Position numbers and translations under genes: made by a program. Below the pieces are notes generated by a model, which worked only from the letters and a program-made list of their open reading frames with translations, was not told where the DNA came from and searched no databases. 64,000 bases of DNA from NCBI RefSeq assembly GCF_035590735.1, contig NZ_CP141595.1, positions 2,885,001 through 2,949,000 of the forward strand, written 5' to 3'. Origin of the DNA: Rossellomorea aquimaris (GTDB lineage Bacteria; Bacillota; Bacilli; Bacillales; Bacillaceae_B). This document shows positions 46,689-55,756 of this stretch, in pieces; within the stretch, counting starts at the first letter, position 1; the number at the start of each line of letters is the position of its first letter.

Positions 46689-46730
46689 CAAAAAAAAGCC
46701 CGAACGAGAAAAATCTCGCTCAGGCTTTTC
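46689..46730 (-). terminator. Terminator of efp
   Basis: On the minus strand AAAAGCCTGAGCGAGA pairs with TCTCGTTCGGGCTTTT and ends in TTTT. Confidence 0.9.
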
Positions 46731-46737
46731 AACTTAA

Positions 46738-47295
46738 TTATCCACGTGATACGTAAGATCCGTCCGTTGTGTTAATGATTAATGTGTCTCCTTCGTTGAC
46801 GAAGAACGGTACGTTGACCACCAATCCTGTTTCCACTGTAGCAGGCTTTGAACCACCGGAAGCAGTATCGCCTTTGATACCCGGTTCTGTTTCAGTTACT
46901 TTCAATTCAACTGAGTTAGGAAGCTCGACTCCAAGAGTTTCTCCACCGTACATCATGATGTGCACTTCCATGTTTTCTTTCAGGTATTTCAATTCATATT
47001 CAATGGAAGAAGCCGGAAGTTCGATTTGATCGTAGCTTTCGTTGTCCATGAATACATGCATGTCACCATTAGCATACAGGTATTGCATTTTACGGTTATC
47101 GATTTGGGCTTTTCCTACTTTTTCTCCTGCACGGAACGTTTTCTCCTGGATGGCACCTGTGCGCAGGTTACGAAGTTTGGAGCGCACGAATGCTGCCCCT
47201 TTACCTGGTTTAACGTGTTGGAAATCGATTACTCGCCAAATCCCGTTATCGACTTCAATGGTCAAACCTGTACGAAAATCATTTACTGAAATCAT
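46738..47295 (-). CDS. efp: Translation elongation factor P
   Basis: A 185-residue three-domain EF-P. Domain I has the tRNA-mimic loop [10 protein letters not shown] with Lys32 at the tip, the modified residue in Bacillus (5-aminopentanol). It relieves ribosome stalling at polyproline. It follows the peptidase gene yqhT, as in B. subtilis. GGAGG precedes the ATG. Confidence 0.96.
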   Translation of the reverse strand: MISVNDFRTGLTIEVDNGIWRVIDFQHVKPGKGAAFVRSKLRNLRTGAIQEKTFRAGEKVGKAQIDNRKMQYLYANGDMHVFMDNESYDQIELPASSIEYELKYLKENMEVHIMMYGGETLGVELPNSVELKVTETEPGIKGDTASGGSKPATVETGLVVNVPFFVNEGDTLIINTTDGSYVSRG

Positions 47296-47335
47296 ATTTA
47301 CTTCCTCCTATTGTCTAGTAGCCCTGTCTTTAGGA

Positions 47336-48400
47336 CTACAATGGTAGAATGATTAGATCTTTTGTAGAATGTGTCAGTGTTTCATTGGAATCTTCTGTTA
47401 TGAGTGTATCATCTTCAATGCGAACACCGCCAACACCTGGAACGTAGACGCCCGGTTCAACCGTTACGATCATTCCAGGCTCCAGTACCACATCGGAACG
47501 GGAGGACAATCCTGGTCCTTCATGGACTTCAAGGCCGATTCCGTGTCCCAGTGAATGTCCGAAATACTCTCCATAACCCTTTTCTGTTATGTAATCACGT
47601 GCAATGGCATCCGCATCTTTACCTGTCATACCAGGCTTGATTTTTTCCATAGCCAGAAGCTGTGATTGTAGAACGACATCATAGATCTCTTTCAGTTTCT
47701 CACTTGGTTCTCCTACCGATAAGGTACGTGTCATATCGGAGCAATATCCTTTATAGTATGCACCATAATCCAACGTTACAAAATCACCTTTTTCAATGAC
47801 TTTATCACTGGCAACCCCATGAGGAAGTGCAGAACGATTACCTGAAGCAACGATGATATCAAAAGATGAAGATGTCGCTCCCGCTTTTCTCATGAAGAAT
47901 TCTAATTCATTGGAAACTTCTAACTCTGTCACACCCGGTTTAATAAAATCTAATATATGCTTAAATGCTGCATCGGCAATATCCGCCGCATCCTTAATTA
48001 TCTTAAGCTCTTCAGGTGTCTTAATCAAGCGTAACTTTTCTATCAGCCCTGATACCGGTACAAGTTCTGCTTCAAGCACTTCACGATAGCTATCATACGC
48101 ACTAAATGTCATGTAGTTCTTCTCGAAGCCCAGTTTCTTAATCCCCAGGTTTTTCACTTGTTTGGCTACTTCCTCATGGATTGGTCCAGTATGCTGGACG
48201 ATTTCAAAATCGGCAGCCTGCTCGGTTGCTTGCTCGATGTAGCGGAAATCTGTTATGAATAATGCTTTCTCTTTAGAGATCAGAACAACACCTGATGAAC
48301 CCGTAAAGTTTGTCATGTACCGACGGTTGTAGGTACTTGTAAGTAAGATCCCGTCAAGTTCGTTTTCTGAAAAAGTCTCTCTTAATCGTTCAATTTTCAT
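47336..48400 (-). CDS. yqhT: Xaa-Pro peptidase (M24B family) YqhT
   Basis: A 354-residue metallopeptidase with an N-terminal creatinase-like domain (~1-125) and a pita-bread catalytic domain. Metal ligands are visible in [42 protein letters not shown] and VRIEDD. It removes N-terminal residues preceding proline. Its start overlaps the aroQ end by 11 nt, so aroQ-yqhT-efp is probably one transcript. Confidence 0.93.
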   Translation of the reverse strand: MKIERLRETFSENELDGILLTSTYNRRYMTNFTGSSGVVLISKEKALFITDFRYIEQATEQAADFEIVQHTGPIHEEVAKQVKNLGIKKLGFEKNYMTFSAYDSYREVLEAELVPVSGLIEKLRLIKTPEELKIIKDAADIADAAFKHILDFIKPGVTELEVSNELEFFMRKAGATSSSFDIIVASGNRSALPHGVASDKVIEKGDFVTLDYGAYYKGYCSDMTRTLSVGEPSEKLKEIYDVVLQSQLLAMEKIKPGMTGKDADAIARDYITEKGYGEYFGHSLGHGIGLEVHEGPGLSSRSDVVLEPGMIVTVEPGVYVPGVGGVRIEDDTLITEDSNETLTHSTKDLIILPL

Positions 48401-48848
48401 TCAATTCCACTCCCTTAATGTTCTTTATGATCGCTTGTAAAGCCAATTCGTAACCAAACAGTCCAAATCCGACGATCTGGCCAACCGTTTCAGCTGCCAC
48501 GACAGATTGATGTCTGAATGCTTCCCGGGCATGGATATTTGATATATGCACTTCCACTACCGGTACTGATACCGAAGCCACTGCATCTCTTATCGCATAG
48601 CTGTAATGTGTGAAAGCACCGGGATTCAGGATGATCCCCCCATACCCTTCATCCTCTGCCTTGTGTATGTAATCAATCAGTTCCCCTTCATGGTTCGATT
48701 GAGCTGAAAAGAGTTGAAAGCCTTCGCCTTCTGCTTGTTTCGAAAGCTTCCCCTCAAGTTGCGGCAAGGTGACATGTCCATAGATATCGGGTTCACGTTT
48801 CCCTAGCCTATTTAAGTTAGGACCATTTAAAAGCAAGATTTTCATCAT
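48390..48848 (-). CDS. aroQ: 3-dehydroquinate dehydratase, type II
   Basis: A 152-residue flavodoxin-like dodecameric enzyme. It has the active-site loop LNGPNLNRLGKREPDIYG (~7-24, catalytic Arg and Tyr), NPGAFTHYSYAIRDA and VEVHISNIHAREAFR with the catalytic His. It converts 3-dehydroquinate to 3-dehydroshikimate. aroK, a later shikimate step, is at the right edge of the window. Two adjacent ATGs are possible; the first has 7-nt spacing from AGGGG. Confidence 0.94.
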   Translation of the reverse strand: MMKILLLNGPNLNRLGKREPDIYGHVTLPQLEGKLSKQAEGEGFQLFSAQSNHEGELIDYIHKAEDEGYGGIILNPGAFTHYSYAIRDAVASVSVPVVEVHISNIHAREAFRHQSVVAAETVGQIVGFGLFGYELALQAIIKNIKGVELNEN

Positions 48849-48860
48849 ATGTAAACCCCT

Positions 48861-48891
48861 AAAAAAATAGAATGTTCATCATGAACATTCT
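48861..48891 (-). terminator. Terminator of yqhR
   Basis: AGAATGTTCAT and ATGAACATTCT form an 11-bp perfect palindrome with a single central base. On the minus strand it continues into ATTTTTTT. Confidence 0.85.
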
Positions 48892-48942
48892 AACACAAAC
48901 CTTATACCTATACCTACATAATTGTCTGATAATGAGGATTTG

Positions 48943-49512
48943 TTAATGTGAAACTTCCCCTGATTTTTCTTTCTCATCCTGATGTCTCAATTCATTTTCT
49001 TCATAAGAAATCGAATAGCCGATAAATACGCCATACAAAATATACAGGCAGAAGGTTGTGATCAAAGTGTGATAATCAATGGATGTAAAGGATTCAATGC
49101 TCGGGAAGAGCGGGTTGAGAAGTAAAAAGAAAGCTAAGTATAATGCTACACCGTAGGCAGCCCCTACCCACATAGACTTGAATTTTCGTAATAAACCATA
49201 ATATATGAGGGCCACACCTATAGAAATCACTCCGTAAGCCACAATGGAAAGAACGATACCAATCCATTTGTCCACCCAGTCACCAACCGCCCAAGGCTCA
49301 AATATAATATTTGGCTCGATTTTCGTAAAGGAAAAAAAGTAACAAATGTAGGCAATTGCACTCCATAACATCCCACCTATAAAGCCCGTTACAACAACCA
49401 TTGCCATGAACGATAGTGGTTTTTCACCCTGATTCTGCTCTAAACGTGGATTTTCCTTGCTTTCTTCTGTTCCATCCTGAATCTTTTCATGTTGTCCCTT
49501 TTGTTCAGCCAT
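48943..49512 (-). CDS. yqhR: Membrane protein YqhR
   Basis: A 189-residue protein with a charged N-terminus (~1-35), four hydrophobic helices (~37-60, ~85-108, ~115-135, ~150-172) and an acidic/charged C-terminus. It matches the Bacillus YqhR family; function unknown. The frame opens at an ATG at 49527, but that ATG is part of ATGGAGGTG, the ribosome binding site for the ATG at 49512. In B. subtilis yqhQ lies beside it; here it is absent. Confidence 0.85.
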   Translation of the reverse strand: MAEQKGQHEKIQDGTEESKENPRLEQNQGEKPLSFMAMVVVTGFIGGMLWSAIAYICYFFSFTKIEPNIIFEPWAVGDWVDKWIGIVLSIVAYGVISIGVALIYYGLLRKFKSMWVGAAYGVALYLAFFLLLNPLFPSIESFTSIDYHTLITTFCLYILYGVFIGYSISYEENELRHQDEKEKSGEVSH

Positions 49513-49736
49513 CTGTAACACCTCCATTCGTAGTATGTCCCATTGATTTAAACATTTGCATGGTTTTACTTATTTTTCATCTGTGGATGATGCGGAAATA
49601 TGGATGAAAAAAACCTATCTCTAGTCCTTTGATTCATTATTTAGTAAAATAGATTATATCTTTCCAAGTATCAGAAAAACAATCTGAGCAAAATTCACAG
49701 AAAATCGATAACTAATATGGTTAAATAACAAGGAAA

Positions 49737-49768
49737 TTGTCTAGAATAATAGTATAGATATGTATAAT
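49737..49768 (+). promoter_or_regulatory. Probable promoter of yqhP
   Basis: A perfect -10 TATAAT (49763-49768) with TTGTCT at 49737-49742. The 20-nt spacing is longer than ideal; the TG just before the -10 may help. It overlaps an ATG that could otherwise be mistaken for the yqhP start. Confidence 0.5.
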
Positions 49769-49795
49769 GGATTGTATTGTAAGGAGGTGGCTTTG

Positions 49796-50158
49796 TTGAA
49801 CGCTCGTAATATCTTTGTTATCACATTAATATTGTTAGCTATTGTAGGGCTCTTAACTTCCCTATTCGGAAATCCTTTAGGGCTAGTAAAACAATTACTT
49901 GTTACAGCAGCTGTGATCGGAATTATCTACTTCATTTACCGAAGATGGTTCAGCGGAAGGCGGGCTGGTAATAGTAATGAACAGAGAGCGTTTCTTAAAG
50001 CAGCCAAACAATCAAAGAGGCGGCATAAGAAAAAGTCTCCAAGTAAGCCTCAAGTATCAAACGCTTCAAAGAAACGTTCGATACGTAAGAAATCCAATGC
50101 CAACCTTACTGTAATTGAAGGAAAAAAGAATAAGAAAAACAATCGAGCCTCATTTTAG
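49796..50158 (+). CDS. yqhP: YqhP-family small membrane protein
   Basis: A 120-residue protein with two N-terminal helices (~5-22 and ~30-48) and a long, very basic tail (KRRHKKKSPSK and later KKNKKNN clusters). It resembles the SA1362/YqhP family; function unknown. The start is TTG at 49796, 7 nt after AAGGAGGTG; an ATG at 49760 sits inside the -10 region of the promoter. It ends in a hairpin shared with the convergent yqhO. Confidence 0.8.
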   Translation: MNARNIFVITLILLAIVGLLTSLFGNPLGLVKQLLVTAAVIGIIYFIYRRWFSGRRAGNSNEQRAFLKAAKQSKRRHKKKSPSKPQVSNASKKRSIRKKSNANLTVIEGKKNKKNNRASF

Positions 50159-50175
50159 GAGCTCGATTGTTTTAT
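50138..50175. terminator. Bidirectional terminator between yqhP and yqhO
   Basis: AACAATCGAGC and GCTCGATTGTT form a perfect 11-bp stem around the yqhP stop codon, with U-rich tails on both strands. Confidence 0.88.
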
Positions 50176-51065
50176 TAATACGGCCATTTTTGAAGGAATG
50201 CTTCCGCTTTTGATTTCCCGTATTGAAAGAGCTCTGCTCTTTTTTCGGGAGTTAACCCGAATTCGGTCGTGAGCACACCTTCAGTCGGAATAAAAATGAT
50301 GTTTTTTTCAAGTTTTCTGGAAATGTATCTTGAATCATGTGCATCTTTCATCGTAGTAAAGAGGGCTTCATACATATCAATCGCATTTTTGATTTGTTTT
50401 TTTGGCTTTCCGATTAGATCGTGACTTAACTTCACACCGATGACCGGCCTTATCTTTTTCACATTTTCCCGATCAAACAGCCACATAGGAAAGTTACTGA
50501 GCACTCCACCATCCACCATGAAACTTATTCCTTCTAAAGATCGCAGCTTTACAGGTTCAAAGAAGTAAGGAAGACTCGCACTCATTCGTATCGCCCTGGC
50601 AACAGGAAAGGTTTCTTTCGCTATGCCGTACTTCTCAAGATCATCTGGGAGAACCAATAATCTGCCATTCGATAAATCTGAAGCGATCACCCGGAGTGAA
50701 TGGGGTGGCAAATCGGCGAACGTATAGATCCCTCTCGCTTTCAGCTTTTCTTCCACCCAGCTTTCAAGTGCCACTCCTTTATATAAACCTAAACGATTGT
50801 AAACCCGAAGCCATTTTATAATAGGGAGAGAGATGATCGCGTTTGAGTCCAGCAATTTATTAAAATCTATATCATCCATGATTTTCAAGAGCTCCCTGCT
50901 CGAATAACCGGCAGCAATAAATGCTGCAATCACCGCTCCGGCACTTGTTCCTGCGAGCCTCTTAAATTTGTATCCCTTCTCCTCTAATGCTTGATATGCC
51001 CCAATCAACGCGAGCCCCTTTATGCCTCCACCTGAAAAAACGCCATCGATGTCCAAAGGCCCCAC
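50175..51065 (-). CDS. yqhO: Patatin-like phospholipase YqhO
   Basis: A 296-residue patatin-domain hydrolase. It shows the oxyanion loop FSGGGIKGLAL (~10-20), the nucleophile Ser in GTSAGAV (~40-46) and the catalytic Asp in DGGVLSNFP (~190). It is expected to cleave acyl esters of membrane lipids; the natural substrate is not known. No signal peptide is seen. Downstream of nrdJ and its terminator. Confidence 0.9.
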   Translation of the reverse strand: MGPLDIDGVFSGGGIKGLALIGAYQALEEKGYKFKRLAGTSAGAVIAAFIAAGYSSRELLKIMDDIDFNKLLDSNAIISLPIIKWLRVYNRLGLYKGVALESWVEEKLKARGIYTFADLPPHSLRVIASDLSNGRLLVLPDDLEKYGIAKETFPVARAIRMSASLPYFFEPVKLRSLEGISFMVDGGVLSNFPMWLFDRENVKKIRPVIGVKLSHDLIGKPKKQIKNAIDMYEALFTTMKDAHDSRYISRKLEKNIIFIPTEGVLTTEFGLTPEKRAELFQYGKSKAEAFLQKWPY

Positions 51066-51117
51066 TCCTTCAATGTCTATTACTACATCTTTAATTCACA
51101 AAGTAGGGTTTTAGACT

Positions 51118-51150
51118 AAAAAAATAGGAGGGGAACCAGTCCCCTCCTAA
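51118..51150 (-). terminator. Terminator of nrdJ
   Basis: On the minus strand TAGGAGGGGA and TCCCCTCCTA pair around a short loop, ending in TTTTTTT. Confidence 0.92.
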
Positions 51151-51163
51151 CTTTCTTCAATTA

Positions 51164-53734
51164 TTATAATCCGCATTTCAGCTGAGCGCCGCAGTTTGTA
51201 CAAGTATTGCAGCCACCCATATCTTTTACCGTTCCTTTACGACAGACTGGACACGTATTCCCTACTTCAGAACCAATAGTCACATCTGTTGAACGTACGT
51301 CCTGAATCGTATCAAGTAACACGATCGGCTTTTTTGCTGAAGGAATGTCTTTTTGTTCCTGTTCGTCCTCGTCATCAAAGCTGTTTTCTTCTGCTTTGAG
51401 GGTAAGAACTTGTGAATCACGGCTTCCGTCCACGTACACGGTTCCACCTTTTGCTCCACCTTTATAAAGTCTCTCATACACTTTTTCTACTTGCTCAACC
51501 GTATAACCGCGAGGGGCATTAACCGTTTTCGAAATAGAGCTGTCGATCCAATTCTGAATCACACATTGGACATCGGCGTGAGCTTGTGGTGCCAAGCTCA
51601 TGGAAGAAATAAACCATTCTGGGAGATTGTCAGCATCTGCATCCGGATTTCTCTTCAAGTAATCCTCTACAATATCCGCTTTCACTTCAATGAACTTACC
51701 AAGACGACCGCTTCTGTAGTACGTGAATGAGAAATAAGGTTCAAGCCCGGTAGATACACCAACCATCGTACCTGTTGAACCTGTTGGGGCAACGGTCAAT
51801 AGATGGGAATTTCGAATCCCGAACTGTTGAATGTCATCCCGTACATCTTCAGGCATTTTCTTCATAAAGCCTGTTTCCACAAACGCTTTTCGTAAAGCTT
51901 TCGTTTCTTCGTCGGTACTTCCAGTAAGGAATGGGAAGCTTCCCTTTTCCTTCGATAATTCAACGGATGCACGATAAGCGGTTGTTGCGATGACTTCAAA
52001 CACCTCATCCACAAGTTTGTTGCCTTCTTCTGAACCATATTCTTTTTCACAGTAGATCAACAAGTCTGCAAGACCCATTACGCCTAGGCCAACACGGCGC
52101 TCACCAAGGGCCTGCTTTTTGTTTTCATCCAGGAAGTAAGGAGTCGCGTCGATGACATTGTCCTGCATGCGAACACCCACTTCAACGGTACGCTTCAATT
52201 TTTCGAAATCAACGGTTTTCGTCTCTTTATCGGCAAACTGAGCAAGGTTGACGGCTGCCAGGTTACACACGGAATAAGGAGCAAGAGGCTGTTCCCCACA
52301 TGGGTTGGTAGCAACTACCTTTTGACCATATGCCTTCGCATTCGTCATATCATTCGCGTTATCAATAAAGAAGATTCCAGGTTCTGCAGAGTAGGTTGCA
52401 CACACATTGATAAGATTCCAAAGCTCCTTCGCCTTGATCTTACGGTATGTACGCACCTTGTAGCCGAGCTTTTCCCACTCACGGACATCCCCCACGTTGT
52501 GCCATTCTTCATTATAGTACTTCATTTGCTCTTCATTATAGCTTTCTACATCCGGGAAGCGCAGTTCATATTCACGATCGTTTTCCACAGCTTCCATAAA
52601 GTCACTTGTCAGGCAAACCGAGATATTCGCACCTGTCAGGAATTCTGAATTATGGACACTGTACGTTCCACCTGTACGGAGCTTTTCTTCTGCATTCTTA
52701 AGGATCTTCGCATCAAATCCACCGTATCCAGGGATTTGTCTATAATTTAGGATTCCTTGATACATTGCTTCCTCTTGATCTGTCAGAGGGGTGAATTTCA
52801 ACTTATCCTGTGCCGCCTTTTTGATGGTTTCATCTTCTGTATTTTCAAGAAGATAACGTAAAATACGCGGGTTTTGCATTTTAGAGATGATGAATTCGAT
52901 AATATCGGGATGCCAATCTGAAAGCATGATCATTTGTGCCCCGCGTCTTGAACCGCCCTGCTCAACCAAATGAGTCAATTTGGCGATGTCATCCAGCCAG
53001 GAAACCGAACCTGAGGATTTACCGTTCACACCTTTAGCCAGAGTATTTCGCGGACGAAGAGTCGATCCGTTCGTTCCGACACCCCCGCCTCGGCTCATGA
53101 TCTCCATGACCTGCTTGCGATGTTCCGAAATCCCTTCACGGGAATCCTGTACGAAAGGCATCACGTAACAGTTAAAGTACGTTACGTCTGTTCCGGCACC
53201 CGCTCCATAAAGCACCCGACCAGCAGGAACAAAATGAAGGTTCACTAATTCATGATAGAACTTTTCAAACCAAACTTGTCTCTTTTCAGGAGTTTCTTCC
53301 ACTTCCGCTAAGCCTGTTGCGTTACGCTTCGCAATTTGTTCGTAGTAGACTTCCAGTGGCTTTTCAATTACATCAAGTGTTCTTGAGACGATACCGGTTT
53401 CCATTTCTTCCGGCTTGTCGATGGCACTTCTGTACTCTTCTTCGATCCAAACATCTGCTTTCTTCGTTTCCCAGTCGATGCTTGAAATGTAACCTAATCC
53501 TCTTGCAGGGAATTTAGGATCTTCTTTGATGGTGAGGACCACGAAATCCCCTTCAGAAAGAGTGATCTTTTCCGTGTCTTTGAAAGAATAACGATCAATC
53601 ATTACAAGACGGGATACACCTTTGTGTGTAGTATTCATATCTGGGGTTATGGGATGTACTTGAGGAAATAATCCGATATCCTGATTTAATCTTTCGATGT
53701 TTAATTTCATTGTGTTTTTCGACGCAACAGTCAT
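51164..53734 (-). CDS. nrdJ: Adenosylcobalamin-dependent (class II) ribonucleotide reductase
   Basis: An 856-residue class II reductase. Visible motifs are NCYVMPFVQDSREG, GGGVGTNGSTLRPRN, the core TNPCGEQPLAPYSVCNLAAVNLAQF with catalytic Cys and Glu, and VAPTGSTGTMVG in the barrel. The C-terminus has a CxxC-rich tail (CPVC, CNTC, CGAQLKCG) for zinc binding and thiol transfer. It makes deoxyribonucleotides without oxygen or a diiron subunit but needs vitamin B12, like the mutase at 3-7 kb. Two NrdR boxes lie upstream. B. subtilis has no such gene here, so it is an inserted function between lipM and yqhO. Confidence 0.94.
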   Translation of the reverse strand: MTVASKNTMKLNIERLNQDIGLFPQVHPITPDMNTTHKGVSRLVMIDRYSFKDTEKITLSEGDFVVLTIKEDPKFPARGLGYISSIDWETKKADVWIEEEYRSAIDKPEEMETGIVSRTLDVIEKPLEVYYEQIAKRNATGLAEVEETPEKRQVWFEKFYHELVNLHFVPAGRVLYGAGAGTDVTYFNCYVMPFVQDSREGISEHRKQVMEIMSRGGGVGTNGSTLRPRNTLAKGVNGKSSGSVSWLDDIAKLTHLVEQGGSRRGAQMIMLSDWHPDIIEFIISKMQNPRILRYLLENTEDETIKKAAQDKLKFTPLTDQEEAMYQGILNYRQIPGYGGFDAKILKNAEEKLRTGGTYSVHNSEFLTGANISVCLTSDFMEAVENDREYELRFPDVESYNEEQMKYYNEEWHNVGDVREWEKLGYKVRTYRKIKAKELWNLINVCATYSAEPGIFFIDNANDMTNAKAYGQKVVATNPCGEQPLAPYSVCNLAAVNLAQFADKETKTVDFEKLKRTVEVGVRMQDNVIDATPYFLDENKKQALGERRVGLGVMGLADLLIYCEKEYGSEEGNKLVDEVFEVIATTAYRASVELSKEKGSFPFLTGSTDEETKALRKAFVETGFMKKMPEDVRDDIQQFGIRNSHLLTVAPTGSTGTMVGVSTGLEPYFSFTYYRSGRLGKFIEVKADIVEDYLKRNPDADADNLPEWFISSMSLAPQAHADVQCVIQNWIDSSISKTVNAPRGYTVEQVEKVYERLYKGGAKGGTVYVDGSRDSQVLTLKAEENSFDDEDEQEQKDIPSAKKPIVLLDTIQDVRSTDVTIGSEVGNTCPVCRKGTVKDMGGCNTCTNCGAQLKCGL

Positions 53735-53840
53735 AAAGACAACTCCTTCTATCTCAAATCTTTCATTTACTTGTTGTTAACTTTGATGTCTAATATCAAA
53801 TAATACGATATCATAGCTCTATTAGAAAAGCAATAAATAA

Positions 53841-53889
53841 ACACAACATATAGTGTGTAAAAAATTATTCGACACACCACATATTGTGT
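53841..53889 (-). promoter_or_regulatory. Tandem NrdR boxes upstream of nrdJ
   Basis: Two 16-bp palindromes, ACACAACATATAGTGT (53841-53856) and ACACCACATATTGTGT (53874-53889), match the NrdR consensus acaCwAtATaTwGtgt and are 33 bp apart start to start, about three helical turns, as usual for NrdR repression. Confidence 0.9.
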
Positions 53890-54043
53890 TTCGGGTCAAT
53901 AGGTCATTTGTTTGTCAAACGGATAATTAGCCAATAAAAATAGAAAACAAGAGGAATTAATAGAAAAACATATAATACTCCGACCATTTCTATTAATTTA
54001 GAACTTGATATAAATCCAAGTCGCGTAATAGTTGGTAAAATAG

Positions 54044-54075
54044 GAAAAAAGCGACAAGCATCGCTTTTTTTCTAC
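54044..54075 (-). terminator. Terminator of lipM
   Basis: On the minus strand AAAAAAGCGA and TCGCTTTTTT form a stem with a 6-nt loop and U-run. Confidence 0.88.
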
Positions 54076-54085
54076 AAAAAATTTT

Positions 54086-54922
54086 TTATCGCTTAAAATT
54101 CCAATCATCTGATTCGTACCGTGTCCCGGCAAGATCCACAACATATTGTGTTTCCTCTTCAGAAAGTTCATATGGTTCCAGGTGGATATTCAACCCTTCT
54201 TCAAAACCTTTTTTGAACGCTTCCTTCGCCATATCCATGGTGACCGTTTCAGAACTGATTTCATTCATCGCGACGGCCTTGCTTTTAAATGCCCGTTGCA
54301 TACGCTCTTTTACCCGGTCGGATGGATAGTTAAACAGGCTGAACAGCTTATCCTCGTCAAGATCCAATAGAATGGAACCGTGTTGAAGAATGACACCTTT
54401 TTGGCGTGTCTGGGCACTCCCAGCCACTTTCCTTCCTTCTACCACTAGTTCATACCAGCTCGGTGCATCAAAACAAACGGCCGACCGTGGATTTTTTAAG
54501 CCCTCCCGCTCTTCTGCTGTTTTCGGAACGGCAAAATAGGCTTCGAGTCCAAGTCCTTGAAATCCCTTTAAGATCCCTTCAGAAATAACCCGGTATGCTT
54601 CTGTAACGGTTTTGGGCATTTCCGGGTGCTCTTCTGCAACAATGACACTGTAGGTTAATTCATGTTCATGCAGAACCCCTCTGCCCCCCGTCGGTCTTCT
54701 GACAAAACCAAGTCCGTGCTCTTTCACTGCATCAAGATTGATTTCCTTTTCTACCTTTTGGAAGTAACCGATCGAGAGCGTCGCGGGATCCCAGCCATAA
54801 AACCTGATCGTAGGAGGAATCTTTCCCTCGCTGTGCCAATCCAGTAGCGCCTCATCAAGGGCCATATTATAAGAAGGGGAACAATTCCCTGAGTCAATGA
54901 ATCTCCATGTTTCTTTTTTCAT
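54086..54922 (-). CDS. lipM: Octanoyltransferase LipM
   Basis: A 278-residue lipoate/biotin ligase-fold protein. It has the [18 protein letters not shown] motif (~75-92), and Cys150 ([14 protein letters not shown]) is at the same number as the catalytic Cys of B. subtilis LipM. It transfers octanoate from acyl carrier protein to GcvH, the first step of lipoate assembly. This is consistent with the nearby glycine cleavage genes and the lipoyl E2 of the Bkd complex. Confidence 0.94.
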   Translation of the reverse strand: MKKETWRFIDSGNCSPSYNMALDEALLDWHSEGKIPPTIRFYGWDPATLSIGYFQKVEKEINLDAVKEHGLGFVRRPTGGRGVLHEHELTYSVIVAEEHPEMPKTVTEAYRVISEGILKGFQGLGLEAYFAVPKTAEEREGLKNPRSAVCFDAPSWYELVVEGRKVAGSAQTRQKGVILQHGSILLDLDEDKLFSLFNYPSDRVKERMQRAFKSKAVAMNEISSETVTMDMAKEAFKKGFEEGLNIHLEPYELSEEETQYVVDLAGTRYESDDWNFKR

Positions 54923-55275
54923 GCTTCATACCTCATTTGCGTCTTCTCTTTGATATTTTGTTATGTAAAAAATCAACTTCATTTAAGTCCGTTACTAGTC
55001 TATCAAATCCAAAAGAAAAAACAAAGAAAAACAGATTGGAAAGTGTTTGCTGTAAAATTAAAGGCTATTTTCGTAAACTTTAATGCTTTTAAATGGAAAG
55101 TGCTGGTTGATTTCCGCTCCAATCAATACTAAGCATGAGTTTCTGGAAAATGAAAAATATAAATACATAGATGTTTTATTCACCAGCTTTTTTTCACAGT
55201 GTTGACAGAGCCCATGGAGACGTTACCATTATATATTACAATCTTTGTGGAAAGAGCCAAAATAAAAAATATGTT
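54923..55275. other. Gene-free divergent region between lipM and yqhL
   Basis: AT-rich, with no convincing gene. A short plus frame at 54950-55132 overlaps a repeat-like fragment and lacks a ribosome binding site. In B. subtilis mntR lies near here; it is not present. Confidence 0.5.
55030..55126 (+). repeat. Probable remnant of an interspersed Bacillaceae repeat
   Basis: The segment contains AAAGGCTATTTTCGTAAAC and GTTGATTTCCGCTCCAAT, phrases I associate with a repeated intergenic element common in Bacillaceae (often with GGAGCGGAAATCAAC). Only a fragment is present and no second copy is in this window, so this rests on recall. Confidence 0.4.
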
Positions 55276-55304
55276 TTGATTATCCACCGAATCATGAATA
55301 TAAT
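55276..55304 (+). promoter_or_regulatory. Sigma-A promoter of yqhL
   Basis: TTGATT (55276-55281), a 17-nt spacer and a perfect TATAAT (55299-55304), about 30 bp before the yqhL start. Confidence 0.75.
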
Positions 55305-55336
55305 AGAAGATAGCGCATTTGTAGAAAGGAGCATGA

Positions 55337-55723
55337 ATGATGGAAGGATTATATATTCTTTTAGTCGTACTTGGTGGAATTATTGTTTATTCACTCTTTA
55401 CGTTCTTCTATCAAAAGAGAATTGTGAATACATTGACTGAAGAAGAATTTCGAGCAGGATATCGTAAAGCTCAATTGATAGATGTTCGTGAAGCGAATGA
55501 ATTTGATAACGGTCACGTACTTGGTGCACGAAATATCCCCCTCTCTCAAATTAAAATGAGACAAAAGGAAATCCGTGCCGATCAACCCGTTTACCTTTAT
55601 TGCCAAAGCGGACTCCGCAGCGGACGAGCAGCTCAAATGCTTCACCGCAAAGGGTACCGAGATCTTCACCAATTGCAGGGCGGATTTAAAAAGTGGACAG
55701 GTAAAGTAAAACATAAAAAATAA
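55337..55723 (+). CDS. yqhL: Membrane-anchored rhodanese-like protein YqhL
   Basis: A 128-residue protein with an N-terminal helix (~5-25) and a rhodanese domain. The active Cys89 lies in LYCQSGLRSGRAA and the entry motif is IDVREANEFDNGHVLGA. It probably handles sulfane sulfur at the membrane. Start ATG at 55337 is 7 nt after AAAGGAG. Two adjacent ATGs are possible. Confidence 0.9.
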   Translation: MMEGLYILLVVLGGIIVYSLFTFFYQKRIVNTLTEEEFRAGYRKAQLIDVREANEFDNGHVLGARNIPLSQIKMRQKEIRADQPVYLYCQSGLRSGRAAQMLHRKGYRDLHQLQGGFKKWTGKVKHKK

Positions 55724-55727
55724 TGTG

Positions 55728-55756
55728 AAAGGATTGCCTTTGGGCGATCCTTTTTT
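55728..55756 (+). terminator. Terminator of yqhL
   Basis: AAAGGATTGCC and GGGCGATCCTTT pair with a mismatch, followed by TTTTTT. Confidence 0.75.

Noticed and set aside
54950..55132. 60-codon plus frame (Lys/Phe-rich) between lipM and yqhL
   Set aside because: No ribosome binding site; overlaps a repeat-like fragment; composition reflects AT-rich DNA.
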